Positions 7,187-15,941 of a stretch of DNA of 19,629 nt are shown one piece after another. The stretch is taken from NCBI GenBank assembly GCA_946998225.1, contig CAMPYH010000006.1:1-19629 (forward strand). The letters run 5' to 3'. The notes beneath the pieces are model-generated. The model was not told where the DNA came from, searched no databases, and saw only the letters and a program-made list of their open reading frames with translations. The position numbers and the translations under genes were made by a program. Numbering within the stretch: position 1 is the stretch's first letter; every line of letters begins with the position of its first letter. The stretch comes from an uncultured Clostridiaceae bacterium (GTDB taxonomy: Bacteria > Bacillota > Clostridia > TANB77 > CAG-508).

Positions 7187-8467
7187 TTAGTCTGCCAATA
7201 GTTTGTTTAAGATACTCTCTGTGTTAAATGATGGTTGTCCCTGCCTATGATAATAAGAACTAAATCTTGCAATTATATCTCTTTTAAAAACGTCTGTAAT
7301 AACTCCTAATTTTTTTAAATTTCTATCCTTAAACTGATTCTTTTCATAATCATATTCTAAAGTTATTAACGAACGAAAATCAATAAATCCGCCCTCAAAA
7401 AAACTAACTTTAGGTAAGAAATGATACCTCATAGATTTTTGATCAGAATTTCTTGACCATTGTGCAATCTTATTTTTATTATTATTAGATATTACATTCC
7501 CATCTTTATTTAAGCACTTTTCTAATATATCACTAAAGTCTTGAACTTCATCATACTTTTTAATTTTAGCAAAAAGAATTTCTTTTGTTTTTGAATTTGC
7601 CAAGTCACACGCTGGTGTCAATATTAAAAACTTTTGTTTATTGTCACAATCTTCATATATATCGCAACTACACACCTGAGTAATAGGGTTTGGGAACATA
7701 TACATTTCGATAGGTTCGACATCTAAATATTTTTCATTGAACATAAATTTGTTACTTAACCAACTAGAGATATAGCGAATCAATACAACTTCTTGCGTTT
7801 CTTTATTCAGTGCCATTAATTCTTCTTTTTTATTAGTGAAGCATTCTGGTATAATTTTCCAAAAAAATTCTTTTATATTATTATTAACTTTACCTCTAGA
7901 ACCTAGTAAACGGAAAATAGAGTCTTCATAGTAGTTAATTAATTCATTTATTACATCTTCAAAAGAGCTTTCATCTTTTGACTGAACTTTTATAATATTT
8001 GTATTAACATCGTCACTAATTTTTTGGCTAAAACCAGTTCTAACAATAATTGGAATAATTTCTCTATCAATAATATTCTTTAATAAAATATTACCTGATA
8101 TTTGCTCATCGTCTTTACCTGTATCTTTTTGCGGTACCAACATTAAATCTACTATGACAGCCTCAAAATTATTCTGAAACAGTGCAATGGCAGCTTCTTC
8201 AGGTGTCGTGGCAACTTCAAAAGAAATTTCAATTTTATTTAATATATCAAATTCATCACTTATTTTTCCATCTTCTTGTAGTATTTTATATATCTCTTCT
8301 TTGTTTTCTAGCATCATCAACCTAGAAATATATTTTTGATCCTCGATAACATATTTATTTTTAAGTTCTTCTATAAATAACTTTTTATTATAATTATCAA
8401 TAGTTTCCTGCAATTGTTCTCTTTGTTCGGAATCATCATCTACCAGTAATATCTTAAAATTGTCCAT
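7187..8467 (-). CDS. Response-regulator-like protein: REC domain plus unknown C-terminal domain
   Basis: A 426-residue protein. Residues 4-12 (FKILLVDDD) give the acidic pocket, AVIVDLML carries the likely phospho-acceptor D107, VRTGF has the conserved threonine T144, and the lysine is probably K160 or K164. About 45-50 extra residues (30-78) separate helix 1 from strand 2, unusual for a receiver. The C-terminal two thirds match no output domain I know: not DNA-binding HTH, GGDEF or HD. They contain PNPITQVCSCDIYEDCD, ILTPACDLANSK and, near the end, ARFSSYYHRQGQPSF; the cysteines (266, 268, 274, 287) could bind metal. The ATG at 8467 lies 3 bases after the kinase stop with AGGAA inside the kinase's last codons, so the two are translationally coupled. 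It is the probable phosphorelay partner of that kinase. Confidence 0.82.
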   Translation of the reverse strand: MDNFKILLVDDDSEQREQLQETIDNYNKKLFIEELKNKYVIEDQKYISRLMMLENKEEIYKILQEDGKISDEFDILNKIEISFEVATTPEEAAIALFQNNFEAVIVDLMLVPQKDTGKDDEQISGNILLKNIIDREIIPIIVRTGFSQKISDDVNTNIIKVQSKDESSFEDVINELINYYEDSIFRLLGSRGKVNNNIKEFFWKIIPECFTNKKEELMALNKETQEVVLIRYISSWLSNKFMFNEKYLDVEPIEMYMFPNPITQVCSCDIYEDCDNKQKFLILTPACDLANSKTKEILFAKIKKYDEVQDFSDILEKCLNKDGNVISNNNKNKIAQWSRNSDQKSMRYHFLPKVSFFEGGFIDFRSLITLEYDYEKNQFKDRNLKKLGVITDVFKRDIIARFSSYYHRQGQPSFNTESILNKLLAD

Positions 8468-8470
8468 ATC

Positions 8471-10636
8471 TTAGTTCCTATCCAATGTTATTCGAAAGCA
8501 AGCTCCTTTGCCTGCATCAATTACTTCTAATTTACCATTATTCCTTTGAACAGCTTCTCCCGCTATAGCCAATCCTAGTCCAGTTCCGTTATCTTCAATA
8601 ACTCTTTTTTTAGCAGAATATCCTGGAGTAAAAATAATATCATCTACTAAATCATCAGTTGAAACTCCTAGTCCATTATCTGATATTTCGATAAATACTT
8701 TATCATCTTTATCAAAAATTGAAACTTCAATATTCATAGTAGTTTCACCCGTATACTTAACCCAAAATATTGCATTTTCAATAATATTTGTTAAAGCCAT
8801 ATATAAATCTTCTTCTATTATATTAATATGAAATTCATCAGATGATGTAAATTCCATTTTAATTCCTTCGTCATCTGATACTTCTTGGAAAAGTTCTAAT
8901 ACATTCTTGATTAGATTATTCAAGTTTGTTTTTTTACGTCTTCCTCTCTTATTAGATGCAAGCGGATCAAGGCGATTAAAAAATACACTTAGTCTTTTCG
9001 CTTCCGCACTTAATTTTTGCATGTCTTTCGATAGTTTTTCATAACTATATTTTCCTAACTCATCACTTTGATATGAATTTTTTAAATACTCCTCTATTGA
9101 TGGAATTTTATTCGTATACCAAGATAAAGGCTTTCTGCCCTCGTGTAAAACTACACTAATAACATTCCCCAGAGTAGTGTGTTTTTGATAAATAGCAATC
9201 GTTTCTTTTACTTCTAAAAAATCCTCTTCTTTTTCTTTTTCTAAATTTATAATTTCTTGACTTACTTCTTTATTTAATACTTTAAAAATTTCTTCTTGCT
9301 TCTCTGGACTTTTCTTCAATTGTTTTCTTGTTTTTTCAATTGATTTCTCTACATTTAACTTTACATTGCTAAAATCAAATAGTTTTTCCAAAGGTTTATC
9401 TTTCTTTTTAGGCTTGTTATCTCGTCTATACTTAAATCTTTCTTTTTCTAAAATACTTAATGCAAAATTAGCAATTTTCTGTAATGTCCAATAACTATCA
9501 TTTTCATAAAGTCCATCTCTTGCACTTTTTTCTTTTAACCCAGACTTTTCTTCATCTTCAATGCTAATTCGACCATTAATCTGTTCCGAACCTATTGATA
9601 AACTAGGATTTTGAACACGCTGAGCATCTAAGTTTAACCAATCATATCCTTGATCTCCATAAGGTCTAATTCTAAATCCATTTCTATATATACTAATACC
9701 TGACTGCTCCTTTAAAATATTCCTTATATCAGTTTTCGTATATCTTGCATCCTGTGTATTATTAATGAAGTTAGTAATTATTTCTATTCCTTCTGGATCC
9801 TTGTCATAGACCCTATAATCAATCTTAACTTTACCACATTTTTTTAACCTTTCTTTCAAAAATATATCAATTTGTCCATCAATAATTTTTTCTTTATCTA
9901 AGTAATAATTAAAATATTTTAATTCATAAGAAAAATCTTTATTTATCACACCAACTAACCTATAATGGCATGTGTCATAAAATTCGACTGGCTCTATCAA
10001 TTTGCAAACATTTTTATTCACATCATCAAAAAAGTTTTCATAGCAAACTTCTATATTGAAATCTGTTTTATCATATAAAAGTCGTGAAAGTTCTATTTCA
10101 ATTTTTTTTGTATCTTCATCTGATATCTTTTCAGATAAATCATTCCCAATCTCATTTGTAATATACAAAATAGTTCCTGATCCTTCATTAGTTTTCTCAG
10201 TTTCAATATAAACAGGAATATCAGACAACTTTTTATTAGTATTAAAATCACTCCAGTTAAAAAAAGCTATAGTTCGTATTCCATCATTTACAGTTGATAA
10301 TTTTAATTTATTACCTAATAATGAAACAGCATATCGACCTATACCCTTTTTTCCCTGATATGTTCTGCCTTTTGGACTGGTCTTCTTTCTTAATTTGTAA
10401 TCAGTAGATGGAACCATCCAAGTTCCGATAACTGTATCTTTCGACATTCCATGACCATCATCTTTCACAATGATTTCTAATGAATCTTTATTTTTCCTAT
10501 ATGTTATTATCACATTTGTTGCATCAGCATCATAGGCATTTTTTACCAATTCAACTATAGCTGCTGGTAAATCTTTAATTAAATCTTTACCGATAGACAT
10601 AATTAATCTTCCAGTAGGTTCAAAATAACTCTTCAC
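8471..10636 (-). CDS. Double-GHKL ATPase: MORC/Hsp90-like N-terminal ATPase fused to a C-terminal histidine kinase
   Basis: A 721-residue soluble protein with no membrane segment. The first GHKL domain (about 5-200) has the N box AIVELVKNAYDADA (around 26-39), G1 DDGHGM (59-64) and G2 GKKGIGRYA (95-103), as in MORC, MutL and Hsp90 ATPases. A middle region (about 200-400) may be the transducer part. After a charged helical linker, residues about 480-720 form a sensor-kinase module: HisKA-like H box VLHEGRKPL (H498), N box NIIENA (617-622), G1 DNGLGV (653-658) and G2 GTGLGLAIA (684-692). GTG at 10636 is chosen because GGAGGAG (10649-10643) lies six bases before it; the GTG at 10660 has no ribosome site. 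It lies between an HNH nuclease gene and its likely REC partner, suggesting ATP- and phosphorylation-controlled restriction. Confidence 0.88.
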   Translation of the reverse strand: MKSYFEPTGRLIMSIGKDLIKDLPAAIVELVKNAYDADATNVIITYRKNKDSLEIIVKDDGHGMSKDTVIGTWMVPSTDYKLRKKTSPKGRTYQGKKGIGRYAVSLLGNKLKLSTVNDGIRTIAFFNWSDFNTNKKLSDIPVYIETEKTNEGSGTILYITNEIGNDLSEKISDEDTKKIEIELSRLLYDKTDFNIEVCYENFFDDVNKNVCKLIEPVEFYDTCHYRLVGVINKDFSYELKYFNYYLDKEKIIDGQIDIFLKERLKKCGKVKIDYRVYDKDPEGIEIITNFINNTQDARYTKTDIRNILKEQSGISIYRNGFRIRPYGDQGYDWLNLDAQRVQNPSLSIGSEQINGRISIEDEEKSGLKEKSARDGLYENDSYWTLQKIANFALSILEKERFKYRRDNKPKKKDKPLEKLFDFSNVKLNVEKSIEKTRKQLKKSPEKQEEIFKVLNKEVSQEIINLEKEKEEDFLEVKETIAIYQKHTTLGNVISVVLHEGRKPLSWYTNKIPSIEEYLKNSYQSDELGKYSYEKLSKDMQKLSAEAKRLSVFFNRLDPLASNKRGRRKKTNLNNLIKNVLELFQEVSDDEGIKMEFTSSDEFHINIIEEDLYMALTNIIENAIFWVKYTGETTMNIEVSIFDKDDKVFIEISDNGLGVSTDDLVDDIIFTPGYSAKKRVIEDNGTGLGLAIAGEAVQRNNGKLEVIDAGKGACFRITLDRN

Positions 10637-10642
10637 TTTTAT

Positions 10643-10649
10643 CTCCTCC
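10643..10649 (-). promoter_or_regulatory. Ribosome binding site GGAGGAG that decides the kinase start
   Basis: GGAGGAG followed by six bases and GTG (10636-10634). It lies inside the longer reading from the GTG at 10660, which has no such site, so the shorter protein is preferred. Confidence 0.8.
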
Positions 10650-10666
10650 AATAAATACACTTAAAT

Positions 10667-11992
10667 TCAATAATCACTACTTTCTTCTGCAACCATCTTA
10701 GAATAATACAAATTACTTAAAAAAATAGATTTTCTATCTAGCTTATTGTCATTTATTAATTTATAATATTTATTGTTACTAATATTGTTTATATAGTAAT
10801 AGTCAATCTTATCAATAATGCTTGCAAAGTCTAGATAATTTATAGAACTGAAGTCTTTTGTCTCAAGACCAGTATTTAAGACAAATTTATAGTCTTCAAA
10901 GTCATAGAACTTATCCTCTTTCTCAGAGGTTAAATCTAAATATATTTTTGTTGTTTTTGCAATAAGACATATATATTGAAAATCTTTATCTACATATTGT
11001 GTTTTATTGTTAGGATGAGCCATTGAATAATGTTGGTTTGGTGTTAGCATTATTAAATTTTCAACATAGTCTGCAATAGTTGGATAGTCTGATTGGGTGA
11101 AAATATGGTGTGCTTGAGTGGCATTTACCAACTCAGTTGATTGGCAGACTTCAGATTTTCCATTATAAATACTATCATTAAATTTACGCATTGCTTTTTT
11201 AGCCTTATTAACTGTGTAACTAGCCATAGCTCTGGCTTGCAATTGTGCTACCGTTGGTTCATGTTCAGCCCTAGTAATTGATTTATCTTTACCACTTAGC
11301 TCATCTCTCCAGTTGGCACGATTATATTGTAAATCACTTAATGTAATGGTGTTTTTAGAAATCCTACCTCTTTCAGTGCCTTGTTTTTTTAATTTAAAAG
11401 CAATAGGATTTATAACCTTTGTAAAAATCCTACCACATTCTATCTCTCCATTTATTTTTGTATTGTTTATAGTGAATTTTATAAAGGTGTCCCTAACATC
11501 CTTATAAGACTCTTTTGTCTGTATTTTAAAGAACTGTTCAAAGGAATTCCATATTTCACTGTCTTTTAAAACCTTAACTATATATTCATACAAAAAGTTT
11601 AAAGCATTGGTCGGTCTTAATGCAATTTTCTCTAATAACTCCCTATTATTTATAGAATAGTAATATCTGTTCTTCTCTTTTCTTACATCAAGAACCTTAC
11701 TATAACCTAATAATTTTATTGGTTGTCCAAAATACTTGTCATATTCATTTCCAGCTTTTAGTTCTGGATCAGGTTTTGAAAAGATAGAAATTACATTTTC
11801 TCTAGCATATTCACTATGCCATATATCAGAAACAGCGAATTCTTTCACATCATTATCATCTACATACTCTATTATGCAGTCTGCAATTATTGAAACTACA
11901 TCATAAGTACACTTCTGATCTAACCATCTTGCATCACCAGTTTTTCTAACATCGTAGTCATATTTATCTAAAAAATCAGTAAATAAATTCAT
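10667..11992 (-). CDS. HNH-type restriction endonuclease (putative)
   Basis: A 441-residue protein with a single recognisable catalytic core. The segment ATQAHHIFTQ (H295, H296) followed by ENLIMLTPNQHYSMAH (N312, N319, H321, H326) fits a beta-beta-alpha-metal HNH nuclease. The N-terminal 280 residues match no family I can name and probably contain DNA recognition; residues 245-275 are basic (QLQARAMASYTVNKAKKAMR). There is no CxxC zinc pair around the HNH core. It starts 16 bases after the fused methyltransferase and ends 30 bases before the kinase. Nuclease directly after a C5+N6A methyltransferase fits a Type II restriction pair such as HphI or MnlI, whose nucleases are also reported as HNH type. 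The restriction role is inferred from motif and context. Confidence 0.8.
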   Translation of the reverse strand: MNLFTDFLDKYDYDVRKTGDARWLDQKCTYDVVSIIADCIIEYVDDNDVKEFAVSDIWHSEYARENVISIFSKPDPELKAGNEYDKYFGQPIKLLGYSKVLDVRKEKNRYYYSINNRELLEKIALRPTNALNFLYEYIVKVLKDSEIWNSFEQFFKIQTKESYKDVRDTFIKFTINNTKINGEIECGRIFTKVINPIAFKLKKQGTERGRISKNTITLSDLQYNRANWRDELSGKDKSITRAEHEPTVAQLQARAMASYTVNKAKKAMRKFNDSIYNGKSEVCQSTELVNATQAHHIFTQSDYPTIADYVENLIMLTPNQHYSMAHPNNKTQYVDKDFQYICLIAKTTKIYLDLTSEKEDKFYDFEDYKFVLNTGLETKDFSSINYLDFASIIDKIDYYYINNISNNKYYKLINDNKLDRKSIFLSNLYYSKMVAEESSDY

Positions 11993-12008
11993 ATAGTTTT
12001 ACCCATAA

Positions 12009-15000
12009 TTATAAATCAGAACCATAATTAAATTGTTTTATAAGTATTTCTTTTTCCTTATTGCCATAGCCATTAATGTTTTTTAAAAACAACTCAAATA
12101 TATTGTTATATTCCTGTGGATATACAGTGCTTATATAATCTGAATTTTCCACATTAAATCCATATTCATCAATTAAATGATTAATATAAGTGTTTGAATT
12201 TATTCTAAACGCTATATTTCCTACTCCTGAACTAGATGCCCTATCAAAAATATTTAGTTCTGTTTTAAAATCATCACGACTTCTGTAACAATGTATCCTG
12301 CATTCTTTTGCCCACGCTCCATCAATACAATTTCCTTCAATGTGAATACTTATACTTTCATCAAAGTAAGTCTTACCTTCTCCATAGCCTTTATAATGTC
12401 TTAAATTTGATAAAAATCCCAACGTCTTAGAGTACTCCTCTATATTAAAAAATAATATCCCTGAATTTCCCCATCTAGGATTATTTGTAGTAAAATCTAA
12501 TTTAATCATATGCTCTACTCCTTTTTTCATTTTTCTCCCAAACCAAAATACACTTGTTTTGTCAATGTTTAATGATCGTGTTTGCTTATTTCTAGCTATT
12601 TTATAAAATTCTCTGTATTCATCTGTTGAAAAATATCTCATTTGTTCATCATTAAGATGTTCATTATTTTTTGGTATTAATAATGCAATAGATCCATTTA
12701 CAACATATCCTTTTTCTTTTTTCATTACTCTCGGCTTATACGTCATATTGGGTGTCATATATACATCATCTCTATTCATAAATTTTTTTACTGAAAGATT
12801 TTCTAACTCTTCTAAACTTATATAAGAATCGTAAGAGTCAATATTTAAAATTTTGCACCCGCTATCACTAATATTTCTTGATTTCAATACCCTTATATAT
12901 TTTTTAGATTCTCTCATATTTTCCATCGTAGAATTTTTTGTTGTAATTTGCCTATCTCTAAATACATCAAATATATCAAATTCCATATTTTCAAATATAT
13001 TATCAAAAAACTCATTTCTATAAATTACCCAGTAAGGAAGTTTTTCGTCTAAAATATAAGATAACTTTTGTTTAAAAATAGTGCTATCAGTAATTGACTT
13101 TACAATTGTGTTTTGTCTTTTTGCCCTTGTATCTACCATTAAATTTACAGTTTCGACAAGAACACCTTTAAACCCTAACTCGCCAAAGTCATGTATATAG
13201 TCTATAGAGTTCTCTTTTAATAATTTTCTTGTCTCTATGAACTCAGGTGTGTTTAAAATATTCTTTGGCAAAATTAAAGAAACATAATTTGATATCTTAA
13301 TTGCTTTTTCTAGAAAAAACTCAGCTAAATTTTTTGTATCTTTATTAAAATTATTTTTAAGATACTTTTCTAGATTTTTACCACTAGCCTTAGAAAATGG
13401 AGGATTGCCAACTACTAGATCTATATTTACTTTATCAAAATCATAATTCAAAAAATCATCACAAATATAGCTAACATTAAAATTATCTGGAACATGATTT
13501 AATGATTCTAATATTTTTAATATATCCTCATCTATATCAATTAATATAAGATTTACTCGTTTTTTACATTCATACTTCTTATAAAGAAGTTTCAAAAAGT
13601 TTCCAGCACCAACTGATGGTTCCACTATAGTTATTTCATCTTTTTCAAATTCTGGCAAATCCTCAATTATATATTCTACTATAAATCTATTAGTATAAAA
13701 AGCTGAATGTGTCCGTCTTTTGGTATTAGCCATTTCTATTGTTCTTAAAATTGTAGATTCAGAATAAAATTCTCTATTTTCTTTTAAAAATTTAGTTAGG
13801 TTTTCTATTCTATACAATTTATTATCTTCAATAACTATATCGATTTCTTTATCTTTTAGAGTTTTTTTAAAAATACTTTTTTTTATTTTTTTAGCTATCT
13901 GTCTAAAAATAGCTGTAGGAACAGCTTCACCTATACTTTGTCTGATATTCATTTCATTCTTCTTAGACATTTTTTTCTTGTCTTCAATACTAAGTGAATT
14001 TAATTCTTCTAAAGATTTCACTGTCCATTTAAACTCCCTTGGTATGGTCATCATCTTCATAAGTTCTCTAATGGAAAATACCCTGTCATCGATAGGATGA
14101 ATAGTGTTTTGACTAGCCAATTGATCATTTCTTGTGTGTATACATGGGGCTACTTTATTGAAATCTTGTCTAGTGTATTTATCAGCATTTTTATCTTTAT
14201 TAAATATAATTTCTCCATTTACAACCCTATGAGGGATTTTATTTGGATCATCATTATCAAACGCCCCCTCTCCAGGCTTTAGATCTGATATCCATTTTCT
14301 CATTCTCTTTGGATATTCTCTAAAACTGTGGAAAAAGTCATTATCATCATATTCTCCCCAATTTAAACTTTTCATATCGCCTATTACATCAAACAAAGTT
14401 TTTTCTTCTCTATAATCTGGATATAGTTCTATAGGCACTACAATATCTGACAAATCCTTTCTAACACCAATAACTAAAGTTCTAGTCCTCGATGAATTTG
14501 ATCCATAATTTTTAAAATTAATTACTCGCTTAGAAATTAAATAATTGTTTGAAAGTTTTCTTTCAATCATTTCACCTATTGGTAGAATGGTCCCATCTTT
14601 TAAAGTACAACCAGTTTTCCAAAATGCAGCAACATTTTCAAATATAAAAAATCTAGGACTTATATCTTTTATAATCTCTACACTTTCTACTATCAGACTA
14701 TTTCTTTGTAAATCGCTCTTGTTTTTCTTGTGATTAGCTACACTCATTCCCTGACAAGGAGGAGTTGCAATAATAACATCAATGTTATTATTGCCAAGTT
14801 TTTCCCATCTTTTTATTTCGTTTGAAATTTTATCTTTAGTTTCTTTTTTCTGAATGTCTCCACTTATATATCCACTATCAAATTTGCATTTTTTGTTTAT
14901 TTTTTGAATTTCTAAACGTCTATCAATTATTTCATTGGTTGCTACACATTCAAATTCCTCTTGTTTAAATCCATAACATCCAACTCCTGCCGATGAAAAT

Positions 15001-15032
15001 AAAGAAATATAGGCAAGAGTATTATTTATCAT
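12009..15032 (-). CDS. Bifunctional DNA methyltransferase: cytosine-C5 domain fused to adenine-N6 domain
   Basis: A 1007-residue fusion of two methyltransferases. Residues 1-385 are a C5-cytosine enzyme: motif I YISLFSSAGVGCYGF, motif IV ATPPCQGMS (C93), motif VI FFIFENV (128-134), motif VIII SSRTRTLVIGV, and motif X RQSIGEAVP (364-372). Residues about 440-640 are a gamma-type N6-adenine enzyme: THSAFYTNRF, motif I VEPSVGAGNFL (470-480) and motif IV VVGNPPFSK (540-548). The remaining 350 residues probably carry target recognition. One chain carrying both m5C and m6A activity implies a non-palindromic site whose strands are methylated differently. The ATG at 15032 directly abuts the TAA of a 34-codon ORF. 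The HNH gene follows after 16 bases. Both active sites look intact. Confidence 0.93.
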   Translation of the reverse strand: MINNTLAYISLFSSAGVGCYGFKQEEFECVATNEIIDRRLEIQKINKKCKFDSGYISGDIQKKETKDKISNEIKRWEKLGNNNIDVIIATPPCQGMSVANHKKNKSDLQRNSLIVESVEIIKDISPRFFIFENVAAFWKTGCTLKDGTILPIGEMIERKLSNNYLISKRVINFKNYGSNSSRTRTLVIGVRKDLSDIVVPIELYPDYREEKTLFDVIGDMKSLNWGEYDDNDFFHSFREYPKRMRKWISDLKPGEGAFDNDDPNKIPHRVVNGEIIFNKDKNADKYTRQDFNKVAPCIHTRNDQLASQNTIHPIDDRVFSIRELMKMMTIPREFKWTVKSLEELNSLSIEDKKKMSKKNEMNIRQSIGEAVPTAIFRQIAKKIKKSIFKKTLKDKEIDIVIEDNKLYRIENLTKFLKENREFYSESTILRTIEMANTKRRTHSAFYTNRFIVEYIIEDLPEFEKDEITIVEPSVGAGNFLKLLYKKYECKKRVNLILIDIDEDILKILESLNHVPDNFNVSYICDDFLNYDFDKVNIDLVVGNPPFSKASGKNLEKYLKNNFNKDTKNLAEFFLEKAIKISNYVSLILPKNILNTPEFIETRKLLKENSIDYIHDFGELGFKGVLVETVNLMVDTRAKRQNTIVKSITDSTIFKQKLSYILDEKLPYWVIYRNEFFDNIFENMEFDIFDVFRDRQITTKNSTMENMRESKKYIRVLKSRNISDSGCKILNIDSYDSYISLEELENLSVKKFMNRDDVYMTPNMTYKPRVMKKEKGYVVNGSIALLIPKNNEHLNDEQMRYFSTDEYREFYKIARNKQTRSLNIDKTSVFWFGRKMKKGVEHMIKLDFTTNNPRWGNSGILFFNIEEYSKTLGFLSNLRHYKGYGEGKTYFDESISIHIEGNCIDGAWAKECRIHCYRSRDDFKTELNIFDRASSSGVGNIAFRINSNTYINHLIDEYGFNVENSDYISTVYPQEYNNIFELFLKNINGYGNKEKEILIKQFNYGSDL

Positions 15033-15137
15033 TTATCTATTCCCCCATATTGTATTAATAATAAAAACACTCTTAAATAAGAATTTTAAAACTGATAAAT
15101 CAATAATATTTACCTTAGCTAATTTAATTTCTATCAT
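15033..15137 (-). CDS. Small 34-codon ORF abutting the fused methyltransferase
   Basis: ATG at 15137 preceded by AAAAGGA with five bases between, a good ribosome site. The 34 residues begin MIEIKLAKVNIIDL and end NTIWGNR; the middle is hydrophobic (SVLKFLFKSVFIIN). The stop TAA is immediately followed by the ATG of the methyltransferase (TAAATG), and the start is 15 bases after the zinc-finger gene's stop. The placement suggests translational coupling, a leader peptide controlling methyltransferase expression, or a remnant of a small regulator. I recognise no family. It would be missed by most gene callers. Confidence 0.45.
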   Translation of the reverse strand: MIEIKLAKVNIIDLSVLKFLFKSVFIINTIWGNR

Positions 15138-15152
15138 TTGAGTCCTTTTGGT

Positions 15153-15881
15153 TTATTCATATTGAAATATTTTTATTGACTTGCTGTTAAGAAGTTGAAT
15201 TTTTTTATACTTGTTAAAATATCCAATACAAACAAAATTGTATTTTAAATTTTCATTGATATTTATATTTGTTCCATATATATCTATATTTTGATTAGCC
15301 TTTGTTATAATTTGCAACAATGAGCACTTATCATTTGTCTTCGCTTTTACATATTGAAAATTTATTTCTTTTGCATAAAAAATATATATATCTTCATTTT
15401 TAGAAAATTCTTTTATATCAATATATAAATTTAAACTTTTTTGTGGAATTACTTTTTTATTTGAATTATACTTTTTAACATTTATTAAAAATGGATTATC
15501 TGTATTTTTATAATTACCGATGTTTCCAATGGAATTTTTTTCTTTATTTTGAAAAAGTTTTCTAACTATAGAGTTCATCTTATCTTCTATCTCATTATTT
15601 TTTAATTTAGAAAAAAAATTTTTTACTTCTATTTTTGAAGCCAATTTATACTTGTATGAACACCAGTCCTCGTGCTCCTTTAAATTTATAGTAGATAAAT
15701 ATGCTCTTTTGTTACGTGTGGCGTTTGTAAATTTAAGTCTAGCCTTTTTACATTCTGGACAAAGAATTTCATTTTGATAGCAACCTATTGCACCATGACT
15801 CTTTTTTGCTGCTTTAATGAGAATATCGATAGAATAAGTTTTACCATTGTAAAAAAATTCATCATATATTGCTAAACTCAC
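15153..15881 (-). CDS. Uncharacterised protein with an N-terminal zinc-binding motif
   Basis: A 242-residue soluble protein. Residues 1-40 (YDEFFYNGKTYSIDILI, AAKKSHG) lead into LCPECKKARLKF (C41, C44) and then LKEHEDWCSYKYKL (H70, C74), a C-x2-C...H-x3-C arrangement that should bind zinc. This loosely recalls the zinc motif near the N-terminus of CoiA-like and other nucleic-acid-associated proteins, but I cannot assign a family. The rest is lysine- and asparagine-rich with predicted beta strands and no catalytic motif I know. The start is GTG at 15881 with GGAG nine bases upstream. It follows the zinc-hook ATPase after 60 bases and precedes the small ORF by 15, so it is probably the first gene of the methyltransferase-kinase run. 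Role unknown; a recognition or adaptor subunit is possible. Confidence 0.65.
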   Translation of the reverse strand: MSLAIYDEFFYNGKTYSIDILIKAAKKSHGAIGCYQNEILCPECKKARLKFTNATRNKRAYLSTINLKEHEDWCSYKYKLASKIEVKNFFSKLKNNEIEDKMNSIVRKLFQNKEKNSIGNIGNYKNTDNPFLINVKKYNSNKKVIPQKSLNLYIDIKEFSKNEDIYIFYAKEINFQYVKAKTNDKCSLLQIITKANQNIDIYGTNININENLKYNFVCIGYFNKYKKIQLLNSKSIKIFQYE

Positions 15882-15941
15882 TTTTATTATCTCCTTATTA
15901 TATCATTCAAAACATTCGATAGTTACAGCTATATGCAAATT

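Noticed and set aside
15897..15905. TGATATAAT, a possible extended -10 promoter before the zinc-motif gene
   Set aside because: The gene's ribosome site (AAGGAG, 15896-15891) follows directly, so a transcript starting there would lose it.
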